The notes under the pieces were generated by a model that saw only the letters and a program-made list of their open reading frames with translations, searched no databases and was not told the origin of the DNA. Positions 33,569 to 41,632 of a DNA stretch of 64,000 nucleotides are shown here, one piece after another; the stretch's first letter is position 1, and every line of letters starts with the position of its first letter. The stretch is taken from NCBI GenBank assembly GCA_023436885.1, contig JAEZHI010000032.1, positions 62,001-126,000 of the forward strand, written 5' to 3'. The position numbers were made by a program, and so were the translations under genes. This DNA is from Pseudomonadota bacterium. GTDB taxonomy: Bacteria > Pseudomonadota > Alphaproteobacteria > Rhizobiales > Pleomorphomonadaceae.

Positions 33569-35083
33569 ATGACGTCCGCTCGTCTTATCGTCGACGCCGA
33601 TTTTGCCATTTCCGATCTCGACCGCCGCGTCTTCGGCACCTTCGTCGAGCATATGGGGCGCTGCGTCTATACCGGCATCTTCGAGCCGGGCCACCCCACC
33701 GCCGACGAGAACGGCTTCCGTCAGGACGTGGCCGAACTCACCAAGGAACTCGGCGTTACCATCGTCCGCTATCCCGGCGGCAACTTCCTTTCCGGCTACA
33801 ACTGGGAAGACGGCGTTGGCCCGAAGGAACAGCGTCCGCGCCGCCTTGACCTCGCATGGTTCTCCACCGAGACCAACGCTTTCGGCACCAATGAATTCAT
33901 CGACTGGTGCCGGCAGGTCGGCGTCGAGCCGATGTTCGGCGTCAATCTCGGCACGCGGGGCCTAGACGATGCCCGCCGCTTCATCGAATATTGCAACCAT
34001 CCCGGCGGCACCGAGCTCTCCGAACTGCGCAAGAGCCACGGCTACGAGAAGCCGCACGACATCAAGTTCTGGTGCCTCGGCAACGAGATGGACGGCCCCT
34101 GGCAGATCGGCGCCAAGACGGCCGCCGAATATGGCCGCATCGCCCAGGAAACCGCCAAGGTGATGCGCTGGGTCGATCCTTCCATCGAGCTGTCGGCCTG
34201 CGGTTCGTCGAACCGCGACATGGCCACCTACGCCCGTTGGGAATACGAGGTACTCGACCACAGCTTTGACTACGTCGACTTCATCTCGCTGCACACCTAC
34301 TTCATGAACCCCCACGACTCGACCGAGGAGTTCCTCGGCAACATCGAGCTCTTGGACTATTTCATCAAGGAAGTGGTGGCGATCGCCGACGCCGTGGCGG
34401 CCAACCGCCGCTCGCAGAAGCGCATCATGCTTTCGCTCGACGAATGGAACGTCTGGTACAAGGCGCGCGGCCACGACGACCTTCGCAAGCCCGGCTGGCC
34501 CGAGCATCCGCCGCTGATCGAGGAAGTCTACAACACCGAGGATGCCCTGCTCATCGGTGGCGCGCTGATCACGCTGCTCAACAACTCCGACCGCGTGAAG
34601 TGCGCCTGCCTGGCGCAGCTCGTCAACATCATCGGCCCGATCATGACCGAGCAGGGCGGCCCAGCCTGGCGCCAGACCATCTTCCACCCATTCGCGCTGA
34701 CGGCCAAGTATGCCCGCGGCCGGGTACTCAGGACGCTCGCCACCTCCGGCAGCTTCGCCGGCAAGACCGCCGAAGAGATGCCCTATCTCATCTCGGCCGT
34801 CACCGAGGACGAGAGCACCGGCGAGGTGGTGATCTTCGCGCTCAACCGCAATCTTGCCGAGCCGATGGACCTCAAGGTCGAGCTGCGCGGCTTCGGCGGC
34901 ACGCGTGAAGTGACCGAAGCGCTGCAGGTCTATCATCCCAACATGAAGGCGGTGAACACCAAGGACGCGCCGAACACCGTGGCGCCGGCGCCGATCAAGT
35001 CGGTTGCTATCGAGAAGGACGCGCTGACTGCCAAGCTGATGCCCGGCAGCTGGAACGTCATCGTCACCAAGCCGAAGGCCTGA
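33569..35083 (+). CDS. GH51 alpha-L-arabinofuranosidase, intracellular
   Basis: A 504-residue enzyme that removes terminal arabinofuranose from arabino-oligosaccharides. The (beta/alpha)8 domain has the acid/base glutamate in WCLGNEMDGPW and the nucleophile in MLSLDEWNVWYKARG; family landmarks VFGTFVEHMGRCVYTGI and VTIVRYPGGNFLSGYNW are also present. The C-terminal third is the beta-sandwich. No signal peptide is seen, so it acts on sugars already taken up by the importer just upstream. No arabinose isomerase or dehydrogenase follows in this window. Confidence 0.93.
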   Translation: MTSARLIVDADFAISDLDRRVFGTFVEHMGRCVYTGIFEPGHPTADENGFRQDVAELTKELGVTIVRYPGGNFLSGYNWEDGVGPKEQRPRRLDLAWFSTETNAFGTNEFIDWCRQVGVEPMFGVNLGTRGLDDARRFIEYCNHPGGTELSELRKSHGYEKPHDIKFWCLGNEMDGPWQIGAKTAAEYGRIAQETAKVMRWVDPSIELSACGSSNRDMATYARWEYEVLDHSFDYVDFISLHTYFMNPHDSTEEFLGNIELLDYFIKEVVAIADAVAANRRSQKRIMLSLDEWNVWYKARGHDDLRKPGWPEHPPLIEEVYNTEDALLIGGALITLLNNSDRVKCACLAQLVNIIGPIMTEQGGPAWRQTIFHPFALTAKYARGRVLRTLATSGSFAGKTAEEMPYLISAVTEDESTGEVVIFALNRNLAEPMDLKVELRGFGGTREVTEALQVYHPNMKAVNTKDAPNTVAPAPIKSVAIEKDALTAKLMPGSWNVIVTKPKA

Positions 35084-35160
35084 AACAGAGCGCGCGGCGG
35101 GCGCTTCCCACGGCCGCCGCAACCCGCCGCCCCAGCAACGCTCGCCGGGTGGCCCGCATG

Positions 35161-35197
35161 AACGCCGCGACTTCCCCAGTCGCGGCGTTCGTCGTTT
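35161..35197 (+). terminator. Intrinsic terminator after GH51 gene
   Basis: A perfect 12-bp stem (AACGCCGCGACT with AGTCGCGGCGTT) and 5-base loop is followed by CGTCGTTTT. It lies 78 bp after the arabinofuranosidase stop and closes that operon. Confidence 0.85.
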
Positions 35198-35579
35198 TAG
35201 CAAGCCGAGAAGGCTCTTTTTCACGGAGATCTGTAAGGACCGCTTTACGCGAGGGGCTCATAGGGCGCGTACCAGCACCCTTAGCCTCACATAAACCGGT
35301 CACCGACGAATCCGCCCCTGTAAACTTTGCGGCTGGTCATCCGAAATTCGAGGTGCCTGGTCGGCAATTCAGCCAAGGATTAGGTGGCCCGTCGAACAAG
35401 AGTATCTCACCACAACTCCTAAGTGTCTCTGAAAACAAGAGAAATATGTTAGCCGATTCCAGAGCTAGGCTTGACAGAGCATGTATATACATGAGTTAGT
35501 TGGTGGTGAACCAAGCGCGAATCGTCGAGAAAGCTACGAAATACAAAACACGATACTCAGTATATCTTGGGGTCTTTGC
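35198..35579 (+). other. Intergenic region at the left edge of an AT-richer island
   Basis: I see no gene here that I can support. The base composition falls noticeably from this point on, marking a likely border between core DNA and the accessory segment that runs to tRNA-Glu. Confidence 0.5.
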
Positions 35580-36320
35580 ATGACTGCAATAAGTTATGAC
35601 AAGCAAACATTAAACGCAGTGAACCCCATCGCGCGCTTCTCTCATAGATCTAGATTCACCAGAGCATTGCACTATCTCAACGTCTACACGCCAGATCGCG
35701 GTACCGTCGTTGATTTCGGAGCGGGACCGGGAGCAATGCTCAGCATGCTCGGCAACACGCGCGCTGATATTAAGCTTTATGCGATAGAGCCGGCCATGCC
35801 GCCATCCATAGACAAGAGAATCAACTACATAGATCGGCTCGACCAAGTACCAGGGAAGGCCGACGTCATATCTGCATTTGAATGCTGCGAGCACTTACTC
35901 GACCAGGACCTCGAAGCTTTTCTCGTCGACGCGTCAAACGCCCTGAAAGACGGCGGCAGGCTTATCATTTCTGTGCCAATCATGCTCGGTTTGGCATTGC
36001 CTTTCAAAATATTGAATAGGGCTTTTCTATTGCGTCATGATCCAGAATATTCCTGGAGAGAAACTCTTGCGGGAATACTCGGACGCAAAGTTCAGCGCTC
36101 CAAGAACCCAATGTATTCACATAAAGGATTTGACTTCCGCACGTTAAAGGAGAAAGTAAGCGAAAAATTCACAATCGAAAAGGAGGCCGTCTCCCCTTTT
36201 TATTTGCCGTGGTGGTTGAATTCCCAAATTTTCATTGTCTGCTCAAAGCGTACCGAGCTGAGCAAGGCGCAATCATGTTCGCCCCGTGATATCCAAAAGA
36301 GCGAGACGTCCAGAGCCTGA
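35580..36320 (+). CDS. Class I SAM-dependent methyltransferase, low-GC
   Basis: From ATG 35580 the product has 246 residues. The SAM-binding segment is VVDFGAGPGAML with a following acidic residue in LYAIEPAMP, then VISAFECCEHLLDQ and the LKDGGRLIISVPI strand, the normal order for a Methyltransf_11/12 domain. Target is unknown; the C-terminal half is aromatic and basic. The codon use is AT-richer than the flanking operons, which suggests horizontal transfer. Start has a GGGG ribosome-like stretch ten bases upstream. Confidence 0.7.
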   Translation: MTAISYDKQTLNAVNPIARFSHRSRFTRALHYLNVYTPDRGTVVDFGAGPGAMLSMLGNTRADIKLYAIEPAMPPSIDKRINYIDRLDQVPGKADVISAFECCEHLLDQDLEAFLVDASNALKDGGRLIISVPIMLGLALPFKILNRAFLLRHDPEYSWRETLAGILGRKVQRSKNPMYSHKGFDFRTLKEKVSEKFTIEKEAVSPFYLPWWLNSQIFIVCSKRTELSKAQSCSPRDIQKSETSRA

Positions 36321-36386
36321 ACAAGCCGGTGGGCGTCATGGAACGACGGCCACTTCGAGTCTCGAGATATAGCGCCTTCCTTTGCC

Positions 36387-37280
36387 TCAATCGAGCAGAT
36401 GGAAGATGACGAAGTGCTCGATCGGCTCGATGACGACCGTTATGTTCTTGGCTCTGTTCTTGTCCCGAAAGCCGATGATTGTTTTGCCTAACGTCGTCTT
36501 GGGCTCGCCAATCTGTTCCCACTTCCTAACGTTCTGAACCCATGCTCGGAGATCGCGCACGGTCGAGACAGGAATGAAATCCTCGTCCATTTCCAGCATG
36601 GAGCGAGCCCTATGGTTCACGAGCAAAATAGCCGCATCTTCCAGCGTCTTTTCCTCCCCGATCGTCTTGGCAGCGGCAACCATTCCGATCGATGACTTGT
36701 CGAATGCGGCCTGCAAAATTTCGAGCTTGTCGTCCAGGGGCTCGGAATAGAGCAACAGAAACTTTGTGGTCTGGTTCTCGTCGGAAACGAGCGGCAGGAC
36801 GACGCGTTCCCAACGGGCATGGCGGACCGAAAAGTCCGTCCGGAACTGCATGTAGCGCGGCCGCATGTCTGACAGGGCCGCATTGTAATGGCGTCGGAAA
36901 GACAGTCCCATATTGCCCGGAATGGACGACAAGAGGACCCCCCGGAAGATCTTCCCGTACTCCTGTACTGAATTGGTTCCCTGGTGAACATATACGAAGT
37001 CGTCCCCCTGCTGCAGAAGCAGCATGGCGTCATCAAGATGAGCCTCCTCTTCGAACCCATAGAGTTCTTTGAGAAGCGGCGCCGCGCCGGCCGTTCGACT
37101 GGCCTTGATCCAGCTTTCAAGACGGCTGCGCAAGAATAGCGACCGACAAATACTGAAAACCGAAGTCCCTTCCCAGACTTGGATTTCCGATCCGCCCAGC
37201 CTTACCGTGTCCGCTCTAACAAGCGAACGCACTTCATGCGTTACCGGAGGCTGTCGGCGATATAGTTCTGTATTACGCAT
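36387..37280 (-). CDS. PAS-like sensor protein without output domain
   Basis: A 297-residue soluble protein. The first half (residues about 50-190) resembles a PAS_5-like sensory domain and the second half (about 200-295) a further PAS-like alpha/beta domain ending IEPIEHFVIFHLLD. There is no signal peptide, transmembrane segment or GGDEF, EAL, kinase or DNA-binding domain. The assignment rests on overall pattern, not a diagnostic motif. Start ATG 37280 has GGAG at six bases. It is convergent with the methyltransferase, both in the AT-richer island. Confidence 0.45.
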   Translation of the reverse strand: MRNTELYRRQPPVTHEVRSLVRADTVRLGGSEIQVWEGTSVFSICRSLFLRSRLESWIKASRTAGAAPLLKELYGFEEEAHLDDAMLLLQQGDDFVYVHQGTNSVQEYGKIFRGVLLSSIPGNMGLSFRRHYNAALSDMRPRYMQFRTDFSVRHARWERVVLPLVSDENQTTKFLLLYSEPLDDKLEILQAAFDKSSIGMVAAAKTIGEEKTLEDAAILLVNHRARSMLEMDEDFIPVSTVRDLRAWVQNVRKWEQIGEPKTTLGKTIIGFRDKNRAKNITVVIEPIEHFVIFHLLD

Positions 37281-37359
37281 TTCCAACTCCTAAAATCTGA
37301 ATATCGTTGGGGATTTAAATATTAGTGAACCTCGAGTTGCAGACCGAGCATCGCCGGAC

Positions 37360-37463
37360 AAACGAGTAAAACGACGTAAGTTCAATTAGGTAAGCAGGCC
37401 GAAAATCTATCGACCATTTTGACGACATGCGAAAAATAACGACCATAACGAGAAAAACGACGA
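37360..37463. repeat. Clustered AACGA motifs before the integrase remnant
   Basis: Five copies of AACGA preceded by A-rich bases occur within about 100 bp (near 37361, 37370, 37438, 37447 and 37456). Arrays of short direct repeats beside integrase genes are often arm-type binding sites, but these motifs are short and could be chance in AT-rich DNA. Confidence 0.35.
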
Positions 37464-37492
37464 TCCTGCCGCGTCATGAAGTTCGCCCGTGA

Positions 37493-38100
37493 GGCGCCCT
37501 CATTGATCGTGATCCGTTCAGGGACGTGAAGAAGATCAACGTCAACTCAGACGGCCTTCACACTTGGACGGTGGCAGAGGTCGAGGCCTTCGAGGCACGG
37601 CATCCAATCGGAACAACGGCGCGCCTTGCCATGGATCTCTTTCTCTACACGGGCCTGCGACGCACTGACGTTGTCCGAGTCGGACCACAGCACATCGTCG
37701 GCGATGTCCTATCCATCCAACCAGTCAAGACTCGGCGCACCTGAGGCGTCGTCATAACGGTACGCATCCTTCCCGCTTTGGCAGAGTCGATTGCGAAGAC
37801 AGACACCGGCAACAAAACGCTTTCGATCTCAGGCTGGGCAAACCCTTTGCGGTGAAGGGCTTCGGCAACTGGTTTCGTGATCGATGCGACGAAGCTGACG
37901 TGCCGGGTTCAGCTCACGGTTCCCGTAAAACAGCTGCCACTCGCTGTGCCGAGAATGGAGCTACCGCTAACGAGCTAATGGCCATGTTTGGATGGACGAC
38001 GCTTCAGGAGGCTGAGCGCTATACTAGAGCGGCAAAAAGGAAGGAACTCGGGCTAAAGGGTTCGGAGAAACTGACGCCTCCGCAAACCCGGGCGAGTTAA
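37493..38100 (+). pseudogene. Decayed tyrosine integrase (phage/ICE integrase) remnant
   Basis: The catalytic domain is recognisable: LYTGLRRTDVVRV holds the first arginine, GSAHGSRKTAATR the His-x-x-Arg box, and EAERYTRAAKRKE the tyrosine. It is broken by an in-frame TGA at 37742-37744 and by a frameshift near 37840, after which the reading frame continues as GKPFAVKGFGNWFRDR. The N-terminal arm and core-binding parts are absent. It is therefore inactive and marks past integration of a mobile element. Confidence 0.88.
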
Positions 38101-38888
38101 TCTGCATTGTCGCAAGTAGCTAAAAGAGCATTAGCGTACAGAAAACCCGCTTCACGGACCCATTTACCCGTTACAATAGCAAGCCAGGCAACAATAGCAC
38201 CCACATCTAAGAATAAAGAGGCGAGCCGCTGAGGCTCGACCTTCAAAAAATAGAGAATAATATCCCTTGAACGATCCTCAGATGCAGCCGTTCCTATATC
38301 AGGATATTGAGCTAAAACTGCAAGCGAAGCACACACCAACGCCAACGTGCATCCCGTAACGCCCAAAGGCTTAAGCGACAATAAGTTGCGCCTGAAACCA
38401 TACTGGGCGTTCTCGCGTGCGACCATTGCGAACTTCTTTTCGCGAGTATTTTCTCTCAACCACGCTATAGCGGCTTCATAAATCGCATCCGCAGCGGCTG
38501 GATTGTCTTGTTCCTCTTCAGGCGAGGGGAACTGTAGTTTGGGCACCTTATTGGACAGATACTGGTGACAGCGCCGTCTTATGTGAGGATTCAAATCGCC
38601 AGAATGACGCATCAGAAGCGTTGTCGGCCAACCGCCCCATTTTCTGACCAATCTCTGTTCTAGCCGCCGCCCTTTCGTGCGCGTCCAAGACGACAGTGCA
38701 TAAAGCAAACCGCAAGAAACGCTGAGCGTTAGCAGGCTACCGGCGCTATGAGACTCAATCAACGCTGGAAACCAAGCTAGGGCGGTCAAGAGAGGAGGCA
38801 AAAGGGTCAAAAGCGCAGGAAACAATCTTGCCTGTCGGCCATAACTATCAAACAAAGAGACAATTTCGCCCGTGGTCTTGGCGCTCAA
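38097..38888 (-). CDS. Unrecognised four-helix membrane protein
   Basis: A 263-residue protein that I do not recognise. It has two hydrophobic segments near the N-terminus (about residues 20-40 and 48-67), a cytoplasmic charged middle of about 100 residues with LNPHIRRRCHQYLSNK, and two more segments (about 176-196 and 226-246). Start is TTG 38888, overlapping the stop of the metallo-beta-lactamase-fold gene by 4 bp (TTGA), with GGAG eight bases upstream. Coupling makes the two a functional pair. AT-rich codon use suggests recent arrival. Confidence 0.65.
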   Translation of the reverse strand: MSAKTTGEIVSLFDSYGRQARLFPALLTLLPPLLTALAWFPALIESHSAGSLLTLSVSCGLLYALSSWTRTKGRRLEQRLVRKWGGWPTTLLMRHSGDLNPHIRRRCHQYLSNKVPKLQFPSPEEEQDNPAAADAIYEAAIAWLRENTREKKFAMVARENAQYGFRRNLLSLKPLGVTGCTLALVCASLAVLAQYPDIGTAASEDRSRDIILYFLKVEPQRLASLFLDVGAIVAWLAIVTGKWVREAGFLYANALLATCDNAD

Positions 38889-39973
38889 TCGTCCGACTCC
38901 AAAACGGTCGGATAACTAACTGGCGTCAGCGTACCCCATCCATCTCGGCGGGCCGCGTTATGCGACTTAGCGCAAATGGTGGTTCCCTCTGTTTTGAAGA
39001 GACTCCCACCTCGATGGATCACAGCCCGTTCGACTACCTTTCTAGGATGATCCTCGTCGGCCTTGGCCGAACTAACATACGCATAGAAATTTCCGGCTGC
39101 TAGGGGTTCCGCGAGCCTTTCTCCGAGTAAAGAATCGAGTAATTCAGTATTTACATTGCGACGACCGCCATGGTGAGGCACCTGAAACCGATTAATTCCG
39201 GGTAGAATGAGGCCAACATATGGAGCGTAGGCTATTACCTCCGCTAGGCCGTTCCTTCCCGTATCTCCTGTAAGTAAAATATTCTCCCCGTCGATCTGAG
39301 CATATTGAACAACGCTCATCTCATTCTCGTTGCTAGTTCCTTCAGCCGGGAAAGATTCAACCCCCCAACCAGCTATTATTAGGGAAACTGCATTCTTCGC
39401 CTTTTCGACAAAGGCTGAAAACATCTCAGATAAAGAAGTATCCTGCGCTCTTTCTTCTGGGGTTTTGTTTGAAGTTATAACGAGCTCAAGAAACCGCGCT
39501 CTCGTTGGTGCCATGACCCGAAACACGCCAATACTTGCACCTTGAAACGGCTCATAAATGGGAATTCCTTTTGACTCAGCTAGCTCCTCAAGAGCAGCTA
39601 AATTTGAATAAGCGGCTCTCAAGACTTTCCTCAGATTGTCAACGTTAGTGTATCTTTTGAAAGACGGAAGAAGTTCTTCCGCATAGAGCCAGGGGCGCAG
39701 CATCCATAGCGCACCAACGCCAAAATGCTCTAAAATTGGTATTAGTCCGCAGGCATGATCTCCATCGTTGTGCGTAACTATAACATTGTCGATGTGAGCT
39801 GGATTACCGTAATAAGCAATTATATGGTTACGCAATGACTCGCCAGTATCGACATATCCACCATCGATTACATGAATGTACGTCTTACCCCCAACCTCAT
39901 ATCGAATAGAAATAGCATCGCCACTCTTCTTTGCTTCGACCGCTAAAAAGTCGAGCTGAAAATTGTCTGCCAT
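38885..39973 (-). CDS. ComEC-like metallo-beta-lactamase-fold hydrolase
   Basis: From ATG 39973 the protein has 362 residues with no transmembrane part. It carries the metal box VTHNDGDHACGLIP (the H-x-D-x-D-H variant seen in ComEC/Rec2-type proteins), ILLTGDTGRNGL with the bridging aspartate, and VPHHGGRRN. Such domains are nucleases or phosphodiesterases. The fold is complete; DNA uptake is not implied, because the ComEC channel is missing. Ribosome site GAGGGGG. It is the first gene of a two-gene unit with the membrane protein and lies beside an integrase remnant and tRNA-Glu, as defence genes often do. Confidence 0.75.
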   Translation of the reverse strand: MADNFQLDFLAVEAKKSGDAISIRYEVGGKTYIHVIDGGYVDTGESLRNHIIAYYGNPAHIDNVIVTHNDGDHACGLIPILEHFGVGALWMLRPWLYAEELLPSFKRYTNVDNLRKVLRAAYSNLAALEELAESKGIPIYEPFQGASIGVFRVMAPTRARFLELVITSNKTPEERAQDTSLSEMFSAFVEKAKNAVSLIIAGWGVESFPAEGTSNENEMSVVQYAQIDGENILLTGDTGRNGLAEVIAYAPYVGLILPGINRFQVPHHGGRRNVNTELLDSLLGERLAEPLAAGNFYAYVSSAKADEDHPRKVVERAVIHRGGSLFKTEGTTICAKSHNAARRDGWGTLTPVSYPTVLESDD

Positions 39974-40312
39974 GATAGGCCCCCTCAACCCAAGGCTAAC
40001 ACTACCACCGCGGATGGCAGCCAACAAGATAATGACCGTCTAGACATAATGCTTAACAGGAAAGACTACGCAAAAACCTGACATTAACAATTAAGTCTTG
40101 GATATTATAATAATCCATGAGAATAATACAGTACTTCAGACCGAAACCACTCCTAGCGGAAACAACCTGATCGAATAAATTAACATTGTTGAATAAATTG
40201 AACGCATTAGGCAGAACAGAAAACTGACCGCGCCATGCCATTAGCCCCTCACCTTGTTCCTGGCGAGGGAGCAAACGAATTACTCAATTATATCAATACT
40301 ATCTGAATGAGT
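39974..40312 (-). other. AT-rich gap between the MBL-fold gene and tRNA-Glu
   Basis: About 340 bp of low GC sequence, the upstream region of the MBL-fold gene. I find no supported gene and no copy of the tRNA 3' end within it. Confidence 0.5.
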
Positions 40313-40388
40313 TGGCACTCCCAACCGGACTCGAACCGGTGTTTTCGCCGTGAGAGGGCGACGTCCTAGACCGCTAGACGATGGGAGC
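40313..40388 (-). tRNA. tRNA-Glu (anticodon CTC)
   Basis: The 76-nt sequence folds into a full cloverleaf with encoded CCA. The acceptor stem is GCTCCCA with TGGGAGT, the anticodon stem TCGCC/GGCGA encloses the loop CTCTCAC with anticodon CTC (reads GAG), and the T arm is ACCGG-TTCGAGT-CCGGT. Its 3' end faces the accessory island, the normal orientation for a tRNA used as an integration target. Confidence 0.96.
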
Positions 40389-40635
40389 GCGGCACGCCGT
40401 TGAAAGCGTGGGGCGGATATAGCGAAGCCCCTTTGAGAGCGCAAGGGGGTATTTCATTTTCCGGCTCGGCTTTTGGCCGGGCTGGGAGATGCGACGGATG
40501 GCTCTCCAATAGTGCTTCAGGGCGCTCTTTTTACCGGACATTGCACGCTCCCTGCGGGGCCCTTGCCGAGACCGCACGCAAGCACGTGAACCATCACACT
40601 GGACATCCGCCGCCTGGGCAGTCATAAATGACGCC

Positions 40636-40735
40636 GTTCCGAGGGGTGTCTTCCATCCGGGAAGGCTGAGATGATCCGCAAGGCGGGTCGAACCCTTCGA
40701 ACCTGATCCGGGTCATACCGGCGAAGGGACGGAAC
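40636..40735 (+). promoter_or_regulatory. TPP (THI-box) riboswitch
   Basis: The conserved cores GGGGTGTC (40642-40649), GGCTGAGATGATCC and ACCCTTCGAACCTGATCCGG are followed by GTCATACCGGCGAAGGGA, and the ends GTTCCG and CGGAAC close the P1 stem. This is a thiamine pyrophosphate riboswitch. It lies 103 bp upstream of a thiamine-precursor permease and would reduce its expression when TPP is plentiful. A GC-rich stem around 40800-40820 may be part of the expression platform; there is no T-run terminator, so control of translation is likely. Confidence 0.95.
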
Positions 40736-40838
40736 CTCATGGCCCCGCCGCATGTTTGCGGCCCATTGGGTCATGTCTCCCCCAGCGCCTGTGACCCATT
40801 CGCCCCTGTCGGGGCAAGGCAACGGTGGGACACACGCG

Positions 40839-41612
40839 ATGCGCCCGAAGACCATGTTGGCAGCCGGCAGAGGTGTCGCAGCGCAAGCGCTGATCTCGTT
40901 TGCGGCGGTGCTGGTCCTTTGGCAGGTAGCGGCCTCCGGCCTTGCGCTCCCGTCCTTCCTGCTGCCCTCCCCGGCCGATGTGGTCGCGGCCTATGGCGCC
41001 TACGGTCCGCGCCTCCTGACCGAAGCCGGCGTCACGCTTCTCGAAACCATACTCGGTCTCGCCGCCGGCATCGCGTTCGGCCTCCTGGCCGGACTGGCCG
41101 TGTCGGCGTCGCCGCTGGCCAATCGTTTGCTGTCGCCACTGTTGGTCGTCAGCCAGGCTCTGCCGGTGTTCGCGCTGGCGCCGCTCCTGGTGCTGTGGTT
41201 CGGTTTCGGCCTTGCCTCCAAGGTGGTGATGACCACGTTGGTCATCTTCTTTCCCGTCGCGTCCGCCTTCGCCGACGGCCTCCGCCGCACCCCACCGCAC
41301 TTCCTTGATCTTGCGCGCCTCAACGGTGCCGGGCGGTTCCGCACGCTCAGGCTGATCCGCGCCCCGGCCGCCTTGCCGGCGCTGGTCACCGGCATCCGTG
41401 TCGCCGCCGTCTATGCACCAATCGGCGCCGTGATCGGTGAATGGGTCGGCGCCTCGCGCGGCCTTGGCCTTCTGATGGTGCAAGCCAACGCCCGCATGCA
41501 AACGCCGCTGCTGTTTGCCGCCCTGGGCGTCCTGGCAGCCGCCACACTGCTCCTCAAGATCGCCGTCGACCGGCTGACGCTTCGCCTCATTCCCTGGATC
41601 GAAAAAGACTGA
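40839..41612 (+). CDS. thiX: Thiamine-precursor (HMP-type) ABC permease
   Basis: A 257-residue permease of the NitT/TauT type: PSFLLPSPADVVAAYGAYGP near the start, LAPLLVLWFGFGLASKVVMT, and an EAA-like loop at FLDLARLNGAGRFRTLRLIR. Under TPP-riboswitch control and next to a THI5-like binding protein, it is probably ThiX, importing a pyrimidine precursor such as formyl-aminopyrimidine. ATG 40839 is used; upstream starts would fall in the riboswitch expression region. No ATPase gene follows. Confidence 0.83.
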   Translation: MRPKTMLAAGRGVAAQALISFAAVLVLWQVAASGLALPSFLLPSPADVVAAYGAYGPRLLTEAGVTLLETILGLAAGIAFGLLAGLAVSASPLANRLLSPLLVVSQALPVFALAPLLVLWFGFGLASKVVMTTLVIFFPVASAFADGLRRTPPHFLDLARLNGAGRFRTLRLIRAPAALPALVTGIRVAAVYAPIGAVIGEWVGASRGLGLLMVQANARMQTPLLFAALGVLAAATLLLKIAVDRLTLRLIPWIEKD

Positions 41613-41632
41613 CCCCGTCGAAAGGACCCGCC

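Noticed and set aside
40053..40274. Small open frame before tRNA-Glu
   Set aside because: 73 residues without conserved features or clear ribosome site, in AT-rich non-coding DNA.
35084..40312. Left attachment site copying the tRNA-Glu 3' end
   Set aside because: I looked for the tRNA 3' sequence in the island and found no copy.
40392..40541. Short basic reading frame (starts MSGKKSALKHYW) between tRNA-Glu and the riboswitch
   Set aside because: Its 3' part runs into the tRNA gene and no homologue is recognised; kept only as an unlikely small protein.
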